A stretch of DNA of 64,000 bases from Cylindrospermum sp. FACHB-282 (GTDB lineage: Bacteria; Cyanobacteriota; Cyanobacteriia; Cyanobacteriales; Nostocaceae), in the NCBI RefSeq assembly GCF_014697195.1, contig NZ_JACJRJ010000022.1, positions 29,571-93,570 of the forward strand. Reading direction: 5' to 3'. Below the pieces are notes generated by a model. That model did no database searches. It saw nothing but the letters and a program-made list of their open reading frames with translations, and was not told where the DNA came from. Of this stretch, positions 33,301-41,658 are shown piece after piece; within the stretch, counting starts at the first letter, position 1, and the number at the start of each line of letters is the position of its first letter. A program made the position numbers and the translations under genes.

Positions 33301-33994
33301 CAGTATCAACGATGTCAAAACCAAAGCCGCTACACTGCGCCAAATGGCAAATTTACAAGCCAGACAGAGAGATATAGCCGGGGCATTCCCTCTTTTCCAG
33401 CAATGTTTGAAGATTCACGAAAGTATCAACGATGTCCAAGGGAAAGCCGCTACATTGGCAAGTATGGCTTATTGGGAAGGGCAAAGGGGAAATAAAACCG
33501 AACAGTTAGAACTCAACCTACAAGCCGCCCAATTATTCGCACAAGTCCGCGCTTACTTGGATTTGCGGCGGGTTTTGACAAACTTAGGTTTAAGTGCGGA
33601 AACCAACGGTATCATCTACCTTGCCCAAGCTGTGTGGTTGTGTCTGCGGATTGAAGTACCTTTGCATGATACTGTCAATACCCTGGTAGCCATGTACTAT
33701 AAACTACCCCAAGGTGATGAAATGCAAGGTTTGCTGGGTGAAACGGCGGTGTTTTTCTGTCGGCTGCGAGGGGATGGACATCCGCAGTTAGAGGAATTGA
33801 AAGATCGGAGTTTGAAACTTTTGAAGCTTTTATCAGGTGCTGCTGCGGCTCAAGGGATTGAAAACCCGGAAGCCATTGATGTTTGGTTTGCGGAGAAACA
33901 GTTGAGTGATCCTCAAGACTTTCGCCCGCGTCTCAATCAGCAGCTAGAGGCAATTATTGGGGATGGGTGGCTGTTTAATCCTGGGGTTAATTAA
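30389..33994 (+). CDS. CHAT protease-like - NB-ARC NTPase - TPR (STAND/NLR-like) protein
   Basis: CHAT: YFDVFHLMGHG...VVFLSGCHTG; NTPase: VFIAGMGGLGKSSLAARL and LLLVLDDFEQN; C-terminal 40-aa TPR-like repeats. Confidence 0.9.
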   Translation: MCTLAMPFTFTFSPSQNQTFELRCDYGTRRLDIHELANLINQCEENYYSQEDDDIGLLREIGCKLYSWLDGKEGWLRRALSESTDRRIYLDLIKTSEAQGLNPETKPVALGLAHLPWELLHNDTEFLLYILPVRKVKQENSSILGEQNRPLRLLFMATSPEHPGIALLQFEKEETNILQATKDRRNDLNLVVEESGSVAELGNLVNSYAENYFDVFHLMGHGVIYTKAAYSGYLPPGKQIADYTPCFITEDELGDMVFTTVDDLAKAFKNRFPRVVFLSGCHTGQIANQGTVPSMAEALVKAGAAVVLGWARPVFDSTGIIAAQTLYQALATGETVEAAVKAAQMEMIAQKCSDWHLLRIYRDTRLIEKLVTPLNTKKREKLKFNPPENEFLDENNIIKVASRVEFVGRRRALQRGLKALRQTSDEIGVFIAGMGGLGKSSLAARLCTRVQSQRDNFQRVVLIGPVDEIKLIGKLASKYERFAGVPALLNDPNVPSLKGRLQNFFEHIEDELDQPLLLVLDDFEQNIPESNIADGSLRMTTDAYRVLEAVCAALAENQAESRLIVTCRYLQPETLPPHRLHLETLAGMGETDIEKIYRGWDRQIQLQARTQRISKIASGNPRLLKWLVEVLQQPGLAADELLTKLENTELKFRENILAETLLSGLKEEEKKFLARLSVFHLPVQGKIIENLSPNLSPARREALNSPPSLDVGNFSPNLSPTRREALNSPPSLVGKGVGGLGLLPKLISLSLVESATVYAGQNVEYRVTTILAPLLQPLLTEAEWQTTHQAATRTIYQTWWEESDNCNLRQGLEIVRLAVRAQEQEIAVTVGNAIATRWVNRSRVREAWELCQEILQLGEDYRILETIARAEVILALLELALSHFQQALKLCPEDDLKVKASILHNVAILKATQGDIVGAWALFQQSRDIKESINDVQGEAATLHEMANLKATQGDIAGAFPLFQQSLEITDSINDVKTKAATLRQMANLQARQRDIAGAFPLFQQCLKIHESINDVQGKAATLASMAYWEGQRGNKTEQLELNLQAAQLFAQVRAYLDLRRVLTNLGLSAETNGIIYLAQAVWLCLRIEVPLHDTVNTLVAMYYKLPQGDEMQGLLGETAVFFCRLRGDGHPQLEELKDRSLKLLKLLSGAAAAQGIENPEAIDVWFAEKQLSDPQDFRPRLNQQLEAIIGDGWLFNPGVN
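32457..32615 (+). repeat. Two tandem units of an intergenic-type repeat embedded in frame in the CHAT/NB-ARC gene
   Basis: CTCTCCAAACCTCTCTCCT(G/A)C(G/A)AGGAGAGAGGCTTTGAATTCTCCCCCTTCCCTCG present twice, ending GTAGGGAAGGGGGTTGGGGGGTTAGGT. Confidence 0.85.
33100..33460 (+). repeat. Approx. 120-nt tandem repeat (three 40-aa TPR-like units) inside the CHAT gene
   Basis: ATQGDIVGAWALFQQSRDIKESINDVQGEAATLHEMANLK / ATQGDIAGAFPLFQQSLEITDSINDVKTKAATLRQMANLQ / ARQRDIAGAFPLFQQCLKIHESINDVQGKAATLASMAYW. Confidence 0.85.
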
Positions 33995-34097
33995 CAGTTA
34001 GCGAAAAGCTAACAATTACTACCAATTGCTCACATTTAATTTGCCACCAAATTCATCAAATTAAGATCAAGTTAGCATTTTTATGTAAAATACAATC

Positions 34098-35264
34098 ATG
34101 CTACTAGGATTCAAGACAGAACTGAAGGTAAGCAAACAGCAGCGTCTACTACTGGCACAACACGCAGGAGTAGCAAGACACGCTTGGAATCAAGGGTTAG
34201 CATTATGTCAACAGTTACTAATACATAATCGTACCAACCCAGACGAGAAAATCAAATTTCCCACAGCCATAGACTTACATAAATGGTTAGTAGCATCAGT
34301 CAAATCTACCCATTCATGGTATTACGAAGTATCTAAATGCGCTCCTCAGTACGCATTGAAACATCTAGCAGATGCCTTTAAATCTTTTTTTAAGAAAAGC
34401 AAAGGGTTTCCTAATTTTAAGAAAAAGGGTAAACATGATTCTTTTACTCTGGATGGTGCGATTCACATTGACGAGAGAAAAGTAAAAGTTCCTGTGATTG
34501 GATGGGTAAAAACCTATGAACTTTTACCAAAAGGATATCAACCTAAATCAGTGACAATTAGTAAACAAGCTGATAGCTGGTTCATTTCTTGGAAACTAGA
34601 GGTAGAGACTAGTCAAACGCCTAAACAACAAGAGTTTGTCGGCATTGACTTAGGAATAAATCATTTAGCCACATTATCAACAGGAGAAGTATTTGATGGA
34701 GCCAAGAGTTATAAAAAGTCTGAAAATAAACTAGCAAGAATGCAGTACTTGAATCGCCATAAAAAAATCGGTTCAAGTAATTATAGAAAAGCGCAGATAA
34801 AAATAGCGAGACTACACCAAAAAATAACTAACGTCCGTAAAGATACATTACACAAAGTTACTACCTATATTAGCAAAAACCACGCTTTTATTGGGATCGA
34901 AGATTTGAATGTATCAGGAATGTTAGCCAACGGTAAATTAGCTAAAGCTATCGCTGATATGGGTTTTTATGAGTTTCGTAGACAGCTAGAATACAAGACT
35001 CAACTATATGGCAGTAAGTTAGTAGTTGTAGATAGATTCTATCCCAGTAGCAAAACTTGCTCTAGTTGTGGTGAGAAAAAAATATCTCTGTCACTGTCTC
35101 AAAGAGTATTCCAATGTGAACACTGCGGTTTTGAGTGCGATAGAGATTTAAACGCTGCTATTAATTTAAGTTCCTATGCGGCTAGATTAGTCGTGTTAGC
35201 CTGTGGATTGGATAGTGCCGACACTTCCAGGTGCAAACAGGAAGAAAAAGCCGACAATTGTTAG
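34098..35264 (+). CDS. tnpB: RNA-guided endonuclease TnpB (IS200/IS605 family), no adjacent tnpA
   Basis: RuvC motifs FVGIDLGINHLATLSTG, HAFIGIEDLNVSGM, DRDLNAAINL; zinc ribbon CSSCGEKK...CEHCGFECD. Confidence 0.93.
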   Translation: MLLGFKTELKVSKQQRLLLAQHAGVARHAWNQGLALCQQLLIHNRTNPDEKIKFPTAIDLHKWLVASVKSTHSWYYEVSKCAPQYALKHLADAFKSFFKKSKGFPNFKKKGKHDSFTLDGAIHIDERKVKVPVIGWVKTYELLPKGYQPKSVTISKQADSWFISWKLEVETSQTPKQQEFVGIDLGINHLATLSTGEVFDGAKSYKKSENKLARMQYLNRHKKIGSSNYRKAQIKIARLHQKITNVRKDTLHKVTTYISKNHAFIGIEDLNVSGMLANGKLAKAIADMGFYEFRRQLEYKTQLYGSKLVVVDRFYPSSKTCSSCGEKKISLSLSQRVFQCEHCGFECDRDLNAAINLSSYAARLVVLACGLDSADTSRCKQEEKADNC

Positions 35265-35300
35265 CAATTGTTAGCATTTTTGGATCGGAAATTGTCTGAA

Positions 35301-35453
35301 TCAGGATTTTCTGGATTTGAGGATGAACAGGATGATGATGAGGATTTGATTATCGAAAAGATTATCAGCAGCTTTTAAGTTATTTTGCGCGATATAGTTC
35401 CAGATATTCTCAATATCTTGTGCTGCTTGAGTAGAAATCCGAAATTGGCTCAT
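35301..35453 (-). pseudogene. ParE/RelE-type toxin, C-terminally truncated at a repeat
   Basis: Reverse translation MSQFRISTQAAQDIENIWNYIAQNNLKAADNLFDNQILIIILFILKSRKS*; ParE-like N-terminus, then repeat-derived sequence. Confidence 0.65.
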
Positions 35454-35464
35454 ACAACATCATT

Positions 35465-35809
35465 CTAAGTCAATTTTTGCAGTCCCCGTGTTTTAATATC
35501 TGCAAAAAAAGCCGAAAGTGACTCTTCATTGTATTCAGTATATTGACCGCTTTCAAGTTGCTGAATACCAAGGTTGATTTCATTGCGTAAGGCTTCTAGC
35601 TTGAGTTTTTGCAGTTCTTCCTCAAGGTGCTGGAGTTGATCTATCATCTGTTGGAATGCTTGGGCATCTTGCACTACAACCTCAGCTTTGCCGTTAACAG
35701 TTAGTACAAGGGGAGACTTTGTTGACTTGATGCGATCTACGTATTCCTTGGCGTTGCGCTTGAAGTCGGTGAGAGTTTGAATATTTTCCAGGTTAATTTT
35801 AATGTGCAT
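35465..35809 (-). CDS. Phd/YefM-family antitoxin
   Basis: NIQTLTDFKRNAKEYVDRIKSTKSPLVLTVNGKAEVVVQDAQAFQQMID. Confidence 0.88.
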   Translation of the reverse strand: MHIKINLENIQTLTDFKRNAKEYVDRIKSTKSPLVLTVNGKAEVVVQDAQAFQQMIDQLQHLEEELQKLKLEALRNEINLGIQQLESGQYTEYNEESLSAFFADIKTRGLQKLT

Positions 35810-35860
35810 CGCATCTAATCTAATGCTTTATAAAATATTTTATCAGATACTTGAACTTCT

Positions 35861-36460
35861 ATGGCTTCCCCGATTCACAAAAGATTTAAAATAAAAAAGA
35901 TATCTTTAAGCAAGGTGACTCAAACAGCCGTGAATCAGAACGGGGTAAGGGGACAAGGTAGCGAACCAACTTATTACTCCTTGCTAGGACTGCATCCCTC
36001 GGCATCGGTAATCGATATTCGCCGTGCTTATCGGGAACTGAGTAAACGCTATCACCCTGATACTACAGAATTACCTGCTACTGTTGCTACCGCTAAATTT
36101 CAGCAAATCAACGAGGCTTACGCTACTTTGAGTAACCCAGAACGGCGGTTAAGCTATGATTTAAAAATTGGCTATTCGCGTTTTGGGGTGATTCAAGCAC
36201 CCTCGGATTTGAACCATCCTGTTTCCCATCCTTATAACTGGTCGAAGTCAGCTTACCTCGACCCTAGCGATCGCCCTTTGTCCGCGGGTGAGATTTTTGC
36301 TCTGTTTATGCTATTGTTGACCTTTTTGGGTTGTGTGCTTTTAGCGATCGCCATCGGCTTAACTCGTGGTGAATCCGCTTTTCAAGGGCAACTGCTACCA
36401 ACAATCACCACCGCACCACAACAAATTTCCCATTTATTAACTCTAAGTGTCCCTCTGTAA
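35861..36460 (+). CDS. J-domain protein with C-terminal TM segment
   Basis: TYYSLLGLHPSASVIDIRRAYRELSKRYHPDTTELPATVATAKFQQINEAYATLSNPERRLSYD; hydrophobic FALFMLLLTFLGCVLLAIAIGL. Confidence 0.9.
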   Translation: MASPIHKRFKIKKISLSKVTQTAVNQNGVRGQGSEPTYYSLLGLHPSASVIDIRRAYRELSKRYHPDTTELPATVATAKFQQINEAYATLSNPERRLSYDLKIGYSRFGVIQAPSDLNHPVSHPYNWSKSAYLDPSDRPLSAGEIFALFMLLLTFLGCVLLAIAIGLTRGESAFQGQLLPTITTAPQQISHLLTLSVPL

Positions 36461-36517
36461 ACTAAAATTTTTAAATTAAAAATTACCCAATCCCCAATCC
36501 CTAATCCCCAATCCCCA

Positions 36518-36790
36518 ATGCCCCTACTACCCTCAGAAACCCCCCTATATAGCCATCCCTTACCACAAATTGAACAGTGGCTTAAAAACCAAGGCTGTCA
36601 ACAAGATGAGTCCGAACTGCATTGCTGGCATCTGCTGCGACCCAATTGGAAAGCCGAACTCTGGCTTGATACTGAGCAAGTCACAGTGCGATATATCCAA
36701 GCTGGAGACAATGGGCAAGATATTCAGCGATCGTTTAAATATTCTCTCAGTCGAGATGATATAGAACAAGCAGTCTTTTCTGGTCCATAA
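36518..36790 (+). CDS. DUF3143-like conserved cyanobacterial protein
   Basis: PLLPSETPLYSHPLPQIEQWLKNQGCQQDESELHCWHLLRPNWKAELWLDTEQVTVRYI. Confidence 0.75.
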   Translation: MPLLPSETPLYSHPLPQIEQWLKNQGCQQDESELHCWHLLRPNWKAELWLDTEQVTVRYIQAGDNGQDIQRSFKYSLSRDDIEQAVFSGP

Positions 36791-36828
36791 ATGGGGTAAT
36801 AGAAGTTAATCACCCTTCCCGAATCCCT

Positions 36829-36950
36829 AATTACCAATTACCAATTACCAATTACCAACTACCAATTACCAATTACCAATTACCAACTACCAATTACCAA
36901 TTACCAACTACCAATTACCAATTACCAATTACCAATTACCAATTACCAAT
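36829..36950. repeat. Short tandem heptamer repeat (AATTACC/AACTACC)n
   Basis: About 17 uninterrupted 7-nt units between the DUF3143-like gene and uppS. Confidence 0.95.
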
Positions 36951-36953
36951 CCC

Positions 36954-37703
36954 TTAAATTTTCCCAAACCGCCGTTCCCGTTGCTGGTAAGCACATAAAG
37001 CACGATGGAATTCAGCGCGGTCAAAATCTGGCCAGAGCGTATCGGTAATATAAATTTCCCCATAAGCCATTTGCCAGAGGAGAAAATTCGAGAGGCGCAT
37101 TTCCCCACTGGTACGAATTAACAAATCTGGGTCAGTAATTCCCGCTGTGTAGAGGTGGCGTTCAAACACTTCTTCGGAAATTTCATCAGGTTTTAGTAGA
37201 CCTTGCTGGACTTTTTCAGCGATCGCCCGACAAGCTTGTAAAATCTCCTGCCGTCCACCATAATTTGTGGCTACTGTAAACCGGATAGCACGATTATTTC
37301 TAGTTTCTGCCATGGAACGGGAAATTTCTTCTTGAAGCGATCGCGGCAGCGCCTGCAAATTTCCCACAAACTGAATTTGAACATTCTCCTCGACCATTTC
37401 CCGGAGTTCTTGGCGTAAAACTCTCTGGAACAAACTCATCAAAAAATCCACTTCTTCCTGGGGTCTTTTCCAGTTTTCCGTAGAAAAAGCATAGGCAGTC
37501 AGTGCCTGAACTCCCCAATCCTTACAACAACGGAGCAGATCCTTCAGGGCATCTACTCCCCGTTTATGACCCATAATCCGCGGTAAACCTTGACGTTTAG
37601 CCCACCGACCATTGCCATCCATAATCACTGCAACATGCTTAGGCAGTAGTTCTGGTTTCAAGTCAGAGGGCAAATCTTGCAGTTCAGTTTGTTGAGTTGT
37701 CAT
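36954..37703 (-). CDS. uppS: Isoprenyl transferase (undecaprenyl diphosphate synthase)
   Basis: [56 protein letters not shown]. Confidence 0.97.
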   Translation of the reverse strand: MTTQQTELQDLPSDLKPELLPKHVAVIMDGNGRWAKRQGLPRIMGHKRGVDALKDLLRCCKDWGVQALTAYAFSTENWKRPQEEVDFLMSLFQRVLRQELREMVEENVQIQFVGNLQALPRSLQEEISRSMAETRNNRAIRFTVATNYGGRQEILQACRAIAEKVQQGLLKPDEISEEVFERHLYTAGITDPDLLIRTSGEMRLSNFLLWQMAYGEIYITDTLWPDFDRAEFHRALCAYQQRERRFGKI

Positions 37704-38623
37704 TTTTTATTTCGAGAAGCGGTCGATGGGAATCTGAGTAAACGTGAAACTAGTGTTCGTGCCTTACCACCAATCTGACGAAACAAACTTAACAGACCAG
37801 GTGCTACAGCTTCCCGATCTACAGTTGGCGACAATCGAGTTTCTAAAGACTCTTTCAGCTTCCTAATCGTCAGTGGTCTGTATAGGGTTCCCCGTTCCGC
37901 CAAGGAAATAGAACCCGTTTCTTCTGATACAACGACACAAATGCAATTTTCGACCCGCTCAGTAATTCCCATCGCCGCCCGGTGGCGTGTTCCCAACTGG
38001 CGCGAGGCTGTGCGTCCCGAAAGTGGTAAAATTATACCCGATGCCACGATCCGCGAGCCACGAATCAACGTCGCCCCATCATGTAACAAAGTTTTCGGCT
38101 GAAAAATTGTCTGTATCAGTTCCTTTGAAACCTCCGCATTCAGCTTGACCCCTGGCACAGAAAAATCTCGCTCATCAATTGGGCCTGTCGTTTCCAAAAT
38201 TAGCAAAGCGCCAATCCGATTTTTCGACAGTTCTTTAACTGCATCAATAATTTCATCAATCACACTATCAGACTTAGGGACTGCCAGACTGGATGATTGA
38301 AACAAGTGCCGAAATTCACCACGTCCCAATTGTTCCAAAAACCGACGAAACTCTGACTGAAGTGCCACCGCCATTGCTACAGCGCAGCCAATCACTAACT
38401 TTTCCAAGACAAAATTTAGTAGGGGTAGCCCCAATCTGCCACTTAGCGCTGAAGCAAGCATCAAGACTATAAATCCCCGCACCATCCACAGTGTTCGTCG
38501 CTCACTAATGATCACTAGGATCATGTACGTTAGCGCCAGCACTAACACAATATCCAGAGTCCCAAGCAGCAAGGACTGTGACCATCCCAGGTTTATCAGC
38601 CATTGCTTCCACCAATCTCTCAT
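37700..38623 (-). CDS. cdaA: Diadenylate cyclase (c-di-AMP synthase)
   Basis: DAC domain: [46 protein letters not shown] (DGA, RHR motifs). Confidence 0.95.
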   Translation of the reverse strand: MRDWWKQWLINLGWSQSLLLGTLDIVLVLALTYMILVIISERRTLWMVRGFIVLMLASALSGRLGLPLLNFVLEKLVIGCAVAMAVALQSEFRRFLEQLGRGEFRHLFQSSSLAVPKSDSVIDEIIDAVKELSKNRIGALLILETTGPIDERDFSVPGVKLNAEVSKELIQTIFQPKTLLHDGATLIRGSRIVASGIILPLSGRTASRQLGTRHRAAMGITERVENCICVVVSEETGSISLAERGTLYRPLTIRKLKESLETRLSPTVDREAVAPGLLSLFRQIGGKARTLVSRLLRFPSTASRNKK

Positions 38624-38826
38624 GACATCTGGATTCTAATAGTCATTAGTCATTAGTCATTGGTCATTAGTTATTAGTCCTTGGTTCTTAGCTAATGACC
38701 CTCTGGGTGGTGCCGACCGCAGGCCTGACGGCGTTAGCGTAGCTCTCGCGCTGTGGCACGCCAGTTGCTCATAGAGGAAACAAGACGGTTCTGCACACAG
38801 GCTCGCTAATGACCAGGGACTAATGA

Positions 38827-40221
38827 CTATTTTTTAAGTCTTTCTGGTAGGCAATCTTGTCGAATCAGGTCTTGATAAGTTTCACGTTGCAAAATTAAAT
38901 TTGCTTCGCCGTTCGCCACTAAAACAGCTGCAGGTCGGGGCAGGCGGTTATAGTTAGATGCCATACTGTAATTGTACGCACCAGTTCCCATAACGACGAG
39001 AATATCTCCTGGTTGGGTTTTTGGCAGTTGGGCATTTTTAATTAAAATATCCCCTGATTCACAATGTTTACCAGCTAGTGTGACTGTTTCCGTTAGGGGT
39101 TCAGACATTTTATTGGCAACTACTGCTCGATAAACTGATTGGTAGGTAATTGGGCGCGGGTTATCTGACATTCCCCCATCAATGGCTAGGTAGGTACGAA
39201 TTTCGGGAATAGTTTTGGCAGAACCGATAGTGTAGGCAGTAACGCAGGCTGTGGCAATTAGCGATCGCCCTGGTTCACATAGTAACTTTGGTAAAGGCAG
39301 ATTTTCAGCTGCACAAGCTTCTTGAACTATTTCACAAATCGCCTTTGACCACTCTTCTATGCTGGGGGGATCATCTGATTCTGTATACTTAATCCCTAAA
39401 CCACCCCCAACGTTTAATTCTGTCACTGTTAAATCATACTTTGCCGCATCCCGCAACCACTGCACCATCACAGCGGCTAAATCTCTATGGGGTTGACGTT
39501 CAAAAATTTGGGAACCAATGTGAGCGTGTAACCCTACACAGTTTAAGCTTGGTTGTTTGCTAACAAAGGCAAACACCTCATCCAAATTGTTGGGATCAAA
39601 GCCAAATTTACTATCTAGATGTCCTGTACGAATATATTCGTGGGTATGACACTCAATACCAGGAGTCAGCCGCAACATGATGCGAATTCCTGGAGAGTTA
39701 TCCGCCAAGCCTACCAAGGTACGTAATTCATGCCAGTTATCAACGACAATGGTACAACCAGAGTCAATGGCTAAAACTAGCTCTTCAATCGATTTATTAT
39801 TCCCGTGCAGGTAAAGTTTTTTCGGACTAACACCCGCATTCAGGGCGGTGTAAAGTTCACCCCCAGAAACTACATCTACTCCTAAACCTTCTGAGGCGAC
39901 GATCGCACAAACTGCTAAACAATTCCATGCTTTTGAAGCATACAATACTTGAGATTCACCTTGATAGTATTTCTGGAAAGTATCCCGGTATTGCTGGCAA
40001 GCAGAACGTAGGGTCTCTTCGTCTAAAATATACAAAGGTGTACCAAATTGCTGAACTAGGGTTGTGACATCACACCCACCAATTTCTAACAAGCCATGAT
40101 TAACCCTGGCTGTTAAGGGTAGAAGTTCTTGATTAGGCGAAACAGCTGCCTTGGTGTCGCGCCTTTGGGGTAGATACTGACTACCAGAATTTTGAACCCC
40201 AGTGGGGTAAGTCGATACCAT
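38827..40221 (-). CDS. lysA: Diaminopimelate decarboxylase
   Basis: TPLYILDEETLRSACQQY; VLYASKAWNCLAV; LNVGGGLGIKY; CEPGRSLIA; GTGAYNYSMASNYNR. Confidence 0.97.
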   Translation of the reverse strand: MVSTYPTGVQNSGSQYLPQRRDTKAAVSPNQELLPLTARVNHGLLEIGGCDVTTLVQQFGTPLYILDEETLRSACQQYRDTFQKYYQGESQVLYASKAWNCLAVCAIVASEGLGVDVVSGGELYTALNAGVSPKKLYLHGNNKSIEELVLAIDSGCTIVVDNWHELRTLVGLADNSPGIRIMLRLTPGIECHTHEYIRTGHLDSKFGFDPNNLDEVFAFVSKQPSLNCVGLHAHIGSQIFERQPHRDLAAVMVQWLRDAAKYDLTVTELNVGGGLGIKYTESDDPPSIEEWSKAICEIVQEACAAENLPLPKLLCEPGRSLIATACVTAYTIGSAKTIPEIRTYLAIDGGMSDNPRPITYQSVYRAVVANKMSEPLTETVTLAGKHCESGDILIKNAQLPKTQPGDILVVMGTGAYNYSMASNYNRLPRPAAVLVANGEANLILQRETYQDLIRQDCLPERLKK

Positions 40222-40263
40222 AACTAAATAAAATTTGTCCTTGTTAAAATTACAGTCGTGATA

Positions 40264-40450
40264 AACTTTTCCCCGGAAGATAATTCCGGGGACTCATCCG
40301 TGAATGTGGTATTTTTCCGAGTCCGTGTCATGCCAAACTGGAAATTGCTATTCGTGACGGCTATTACTTACCAGTCGTTGGGTCTTAGCAGTTTTACTGC
40401 TAATTTCCCCCGGCGCCGGAGTTTTACCGGACTCACCACCCATTAAGGCA
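40264..40450 (-). ncRNA. Candidate structured RNA in the lysA 5' region (family unassigned)
   Basis: Hairpins TCCCCGGAA-N5-TTCCGGGGA (40270-40292) and TTAGCAGT-TTT-ACTGCTAA (40385-40403); long-range GAGTCCG (40319-40325) / CGGACTC (40428-40434); promoter-like TGTACAAT upstream on the minus strand. Confidence 0.4.
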
Positions 40451-40696
40451 ACCACGGTTGTTTTTACTCGATTTGCTCTTTTTATTGTACAAGATATACG
40501 CCAGCTTCCTTCAAGGGGAGCAACTGCCTTTCATTTCCTGCTTGAAACGCTTGTTAACCAGCCTCAGTGCCGGCTAATTTTCTAGAAGTTGAAAGTAACA
40601 CCAATTAAAAAAAAGAATGCGACAGATACAAGCCCGGAAACCCTATCAAATCAAGCTTTCTTAATTTTGAATTTTGAATTTTGAATTGGTATAACT

Positions 40697-41245
40697 GTGA
40701 TTTTATTAGATTTAACAATTCAATCTTTGACAATAGAGCATTTGAGTGCATTGCTAGAACTGGATCTAGCCTGTTTTGGCGGTTTGTGGTCTCTGTCCGG
40801 CTACCAAAGGGAGTTGGAGAGTCCTAACAGTCATTTTCTTGGTTTATTTTCTCCTCTTACTGGCTCCAGGCTGTTGGGAATGGGTTGCTTTTGGTCAATT
40901 TTAGAAGAGGCGCACATTACAATTTTGGCGGTTCATCCCCAATATCACCGTCAAGGTTTGGGACAAGTTTTACTATATTCTCTTCTGAAAACAGCTAGCG
41001 ATCGCGGTTTGGAACGAGCTACCCTCGAAGTCAGAGCCACCAACGAGGGGGCAATCTCTTTGTATGAAAAATTTGGCTTGAAAATAGCTGGGCGACGACG
41101 ACGTTACTACCAAGATAACGATGAAGATGCCCTGATTTTTTGGCGTTCAGATTTACAACAGCCAGAATTTTCAGCAACTTTGGCAACCTGGCATACCATA
41201 GTTAGCGATCGCCTCAGCCCATCCTCTTGGCAGTTGCTTAATTAA
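40697..41245 (+). CDS. rimI: Ribosomal protein S18-alanine N-acetyltransferase
   Basis: GNAT fold: ITILAVHPQYHRQGLGQVLLYSLLKTASDRGLERATLEVRATNEGAISLYEKFGLKIAGRRRRYY. Confidence 0.92.
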   Translation: MILLDLTIQSLTIEHLSALLELDLACFGGLWSLSGYQRELESPNSHFLGLFSPLTGSRLLGMGCFWSILEEAHITILAVHPQYHRQGLGQVLLYSLLKTASDRGLERATLEVRATNEGAISLYEKFGLKIAGRRRRYYQDNDEDALIFWRSDLQQPEFSATLATWHTIVSDRLSPSSWQLLN

Positions 41246-41658
41246 TCCCTGGTAAAAAACAACTGACAATTAATCTCCTTAATCCCAAAAAAAGGCAATT
41301 TTTCTGCGCCTTTTTACATCAGAATATTTTAATTATATTTAACTTTTTATAAACAAATACTATATGTTATAGTAATTTCTTGACAATGACGGGCTATATA
41401 TGATATCTATCGTTGTTTGGAATTGAATAAACAAATTCTTAACCCTGGCGGTCTATTATTTGTCATCAATGCCAAAAAGGCTGGAAAAATCAAGCTCCTC
41501 AGTACACTAGCCAGAAAAAAAGTAATAAATAGTTAGCAATTAACCCATCAACCTGAGTGATAGGTTTTGGATGTCTATAATCTTTATACAGGCATCCAAA
41601 CTCTTTGCCTGTGCTAAAATCAGCATACCGGCACGACGCAGGTGATGGGAAAAATGCC

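Noticed and set aside
36829-36950. CRISPR-like regular repeats
   Set aside because: 7-nt contiguous units without unique spacers; a simple tandem repeat, not CRISPR.
40262-40305. Hammerhead-ribozyme-like string CGGATGAGTCCCCGGAATTATCTTCCGGGGAAAA on the minus strand
   Set aside because: The core should be CUGAUGA...GAAA; here it is CGGAUGA, which breaks the catalytic core, and flanking stems are not evident. Kept only as part of the structured-RNA candidate.
40258-40446. 62-aa plus-strand ORF
   Set aside because: Lies over the structured palindromic element; no protein-like features.
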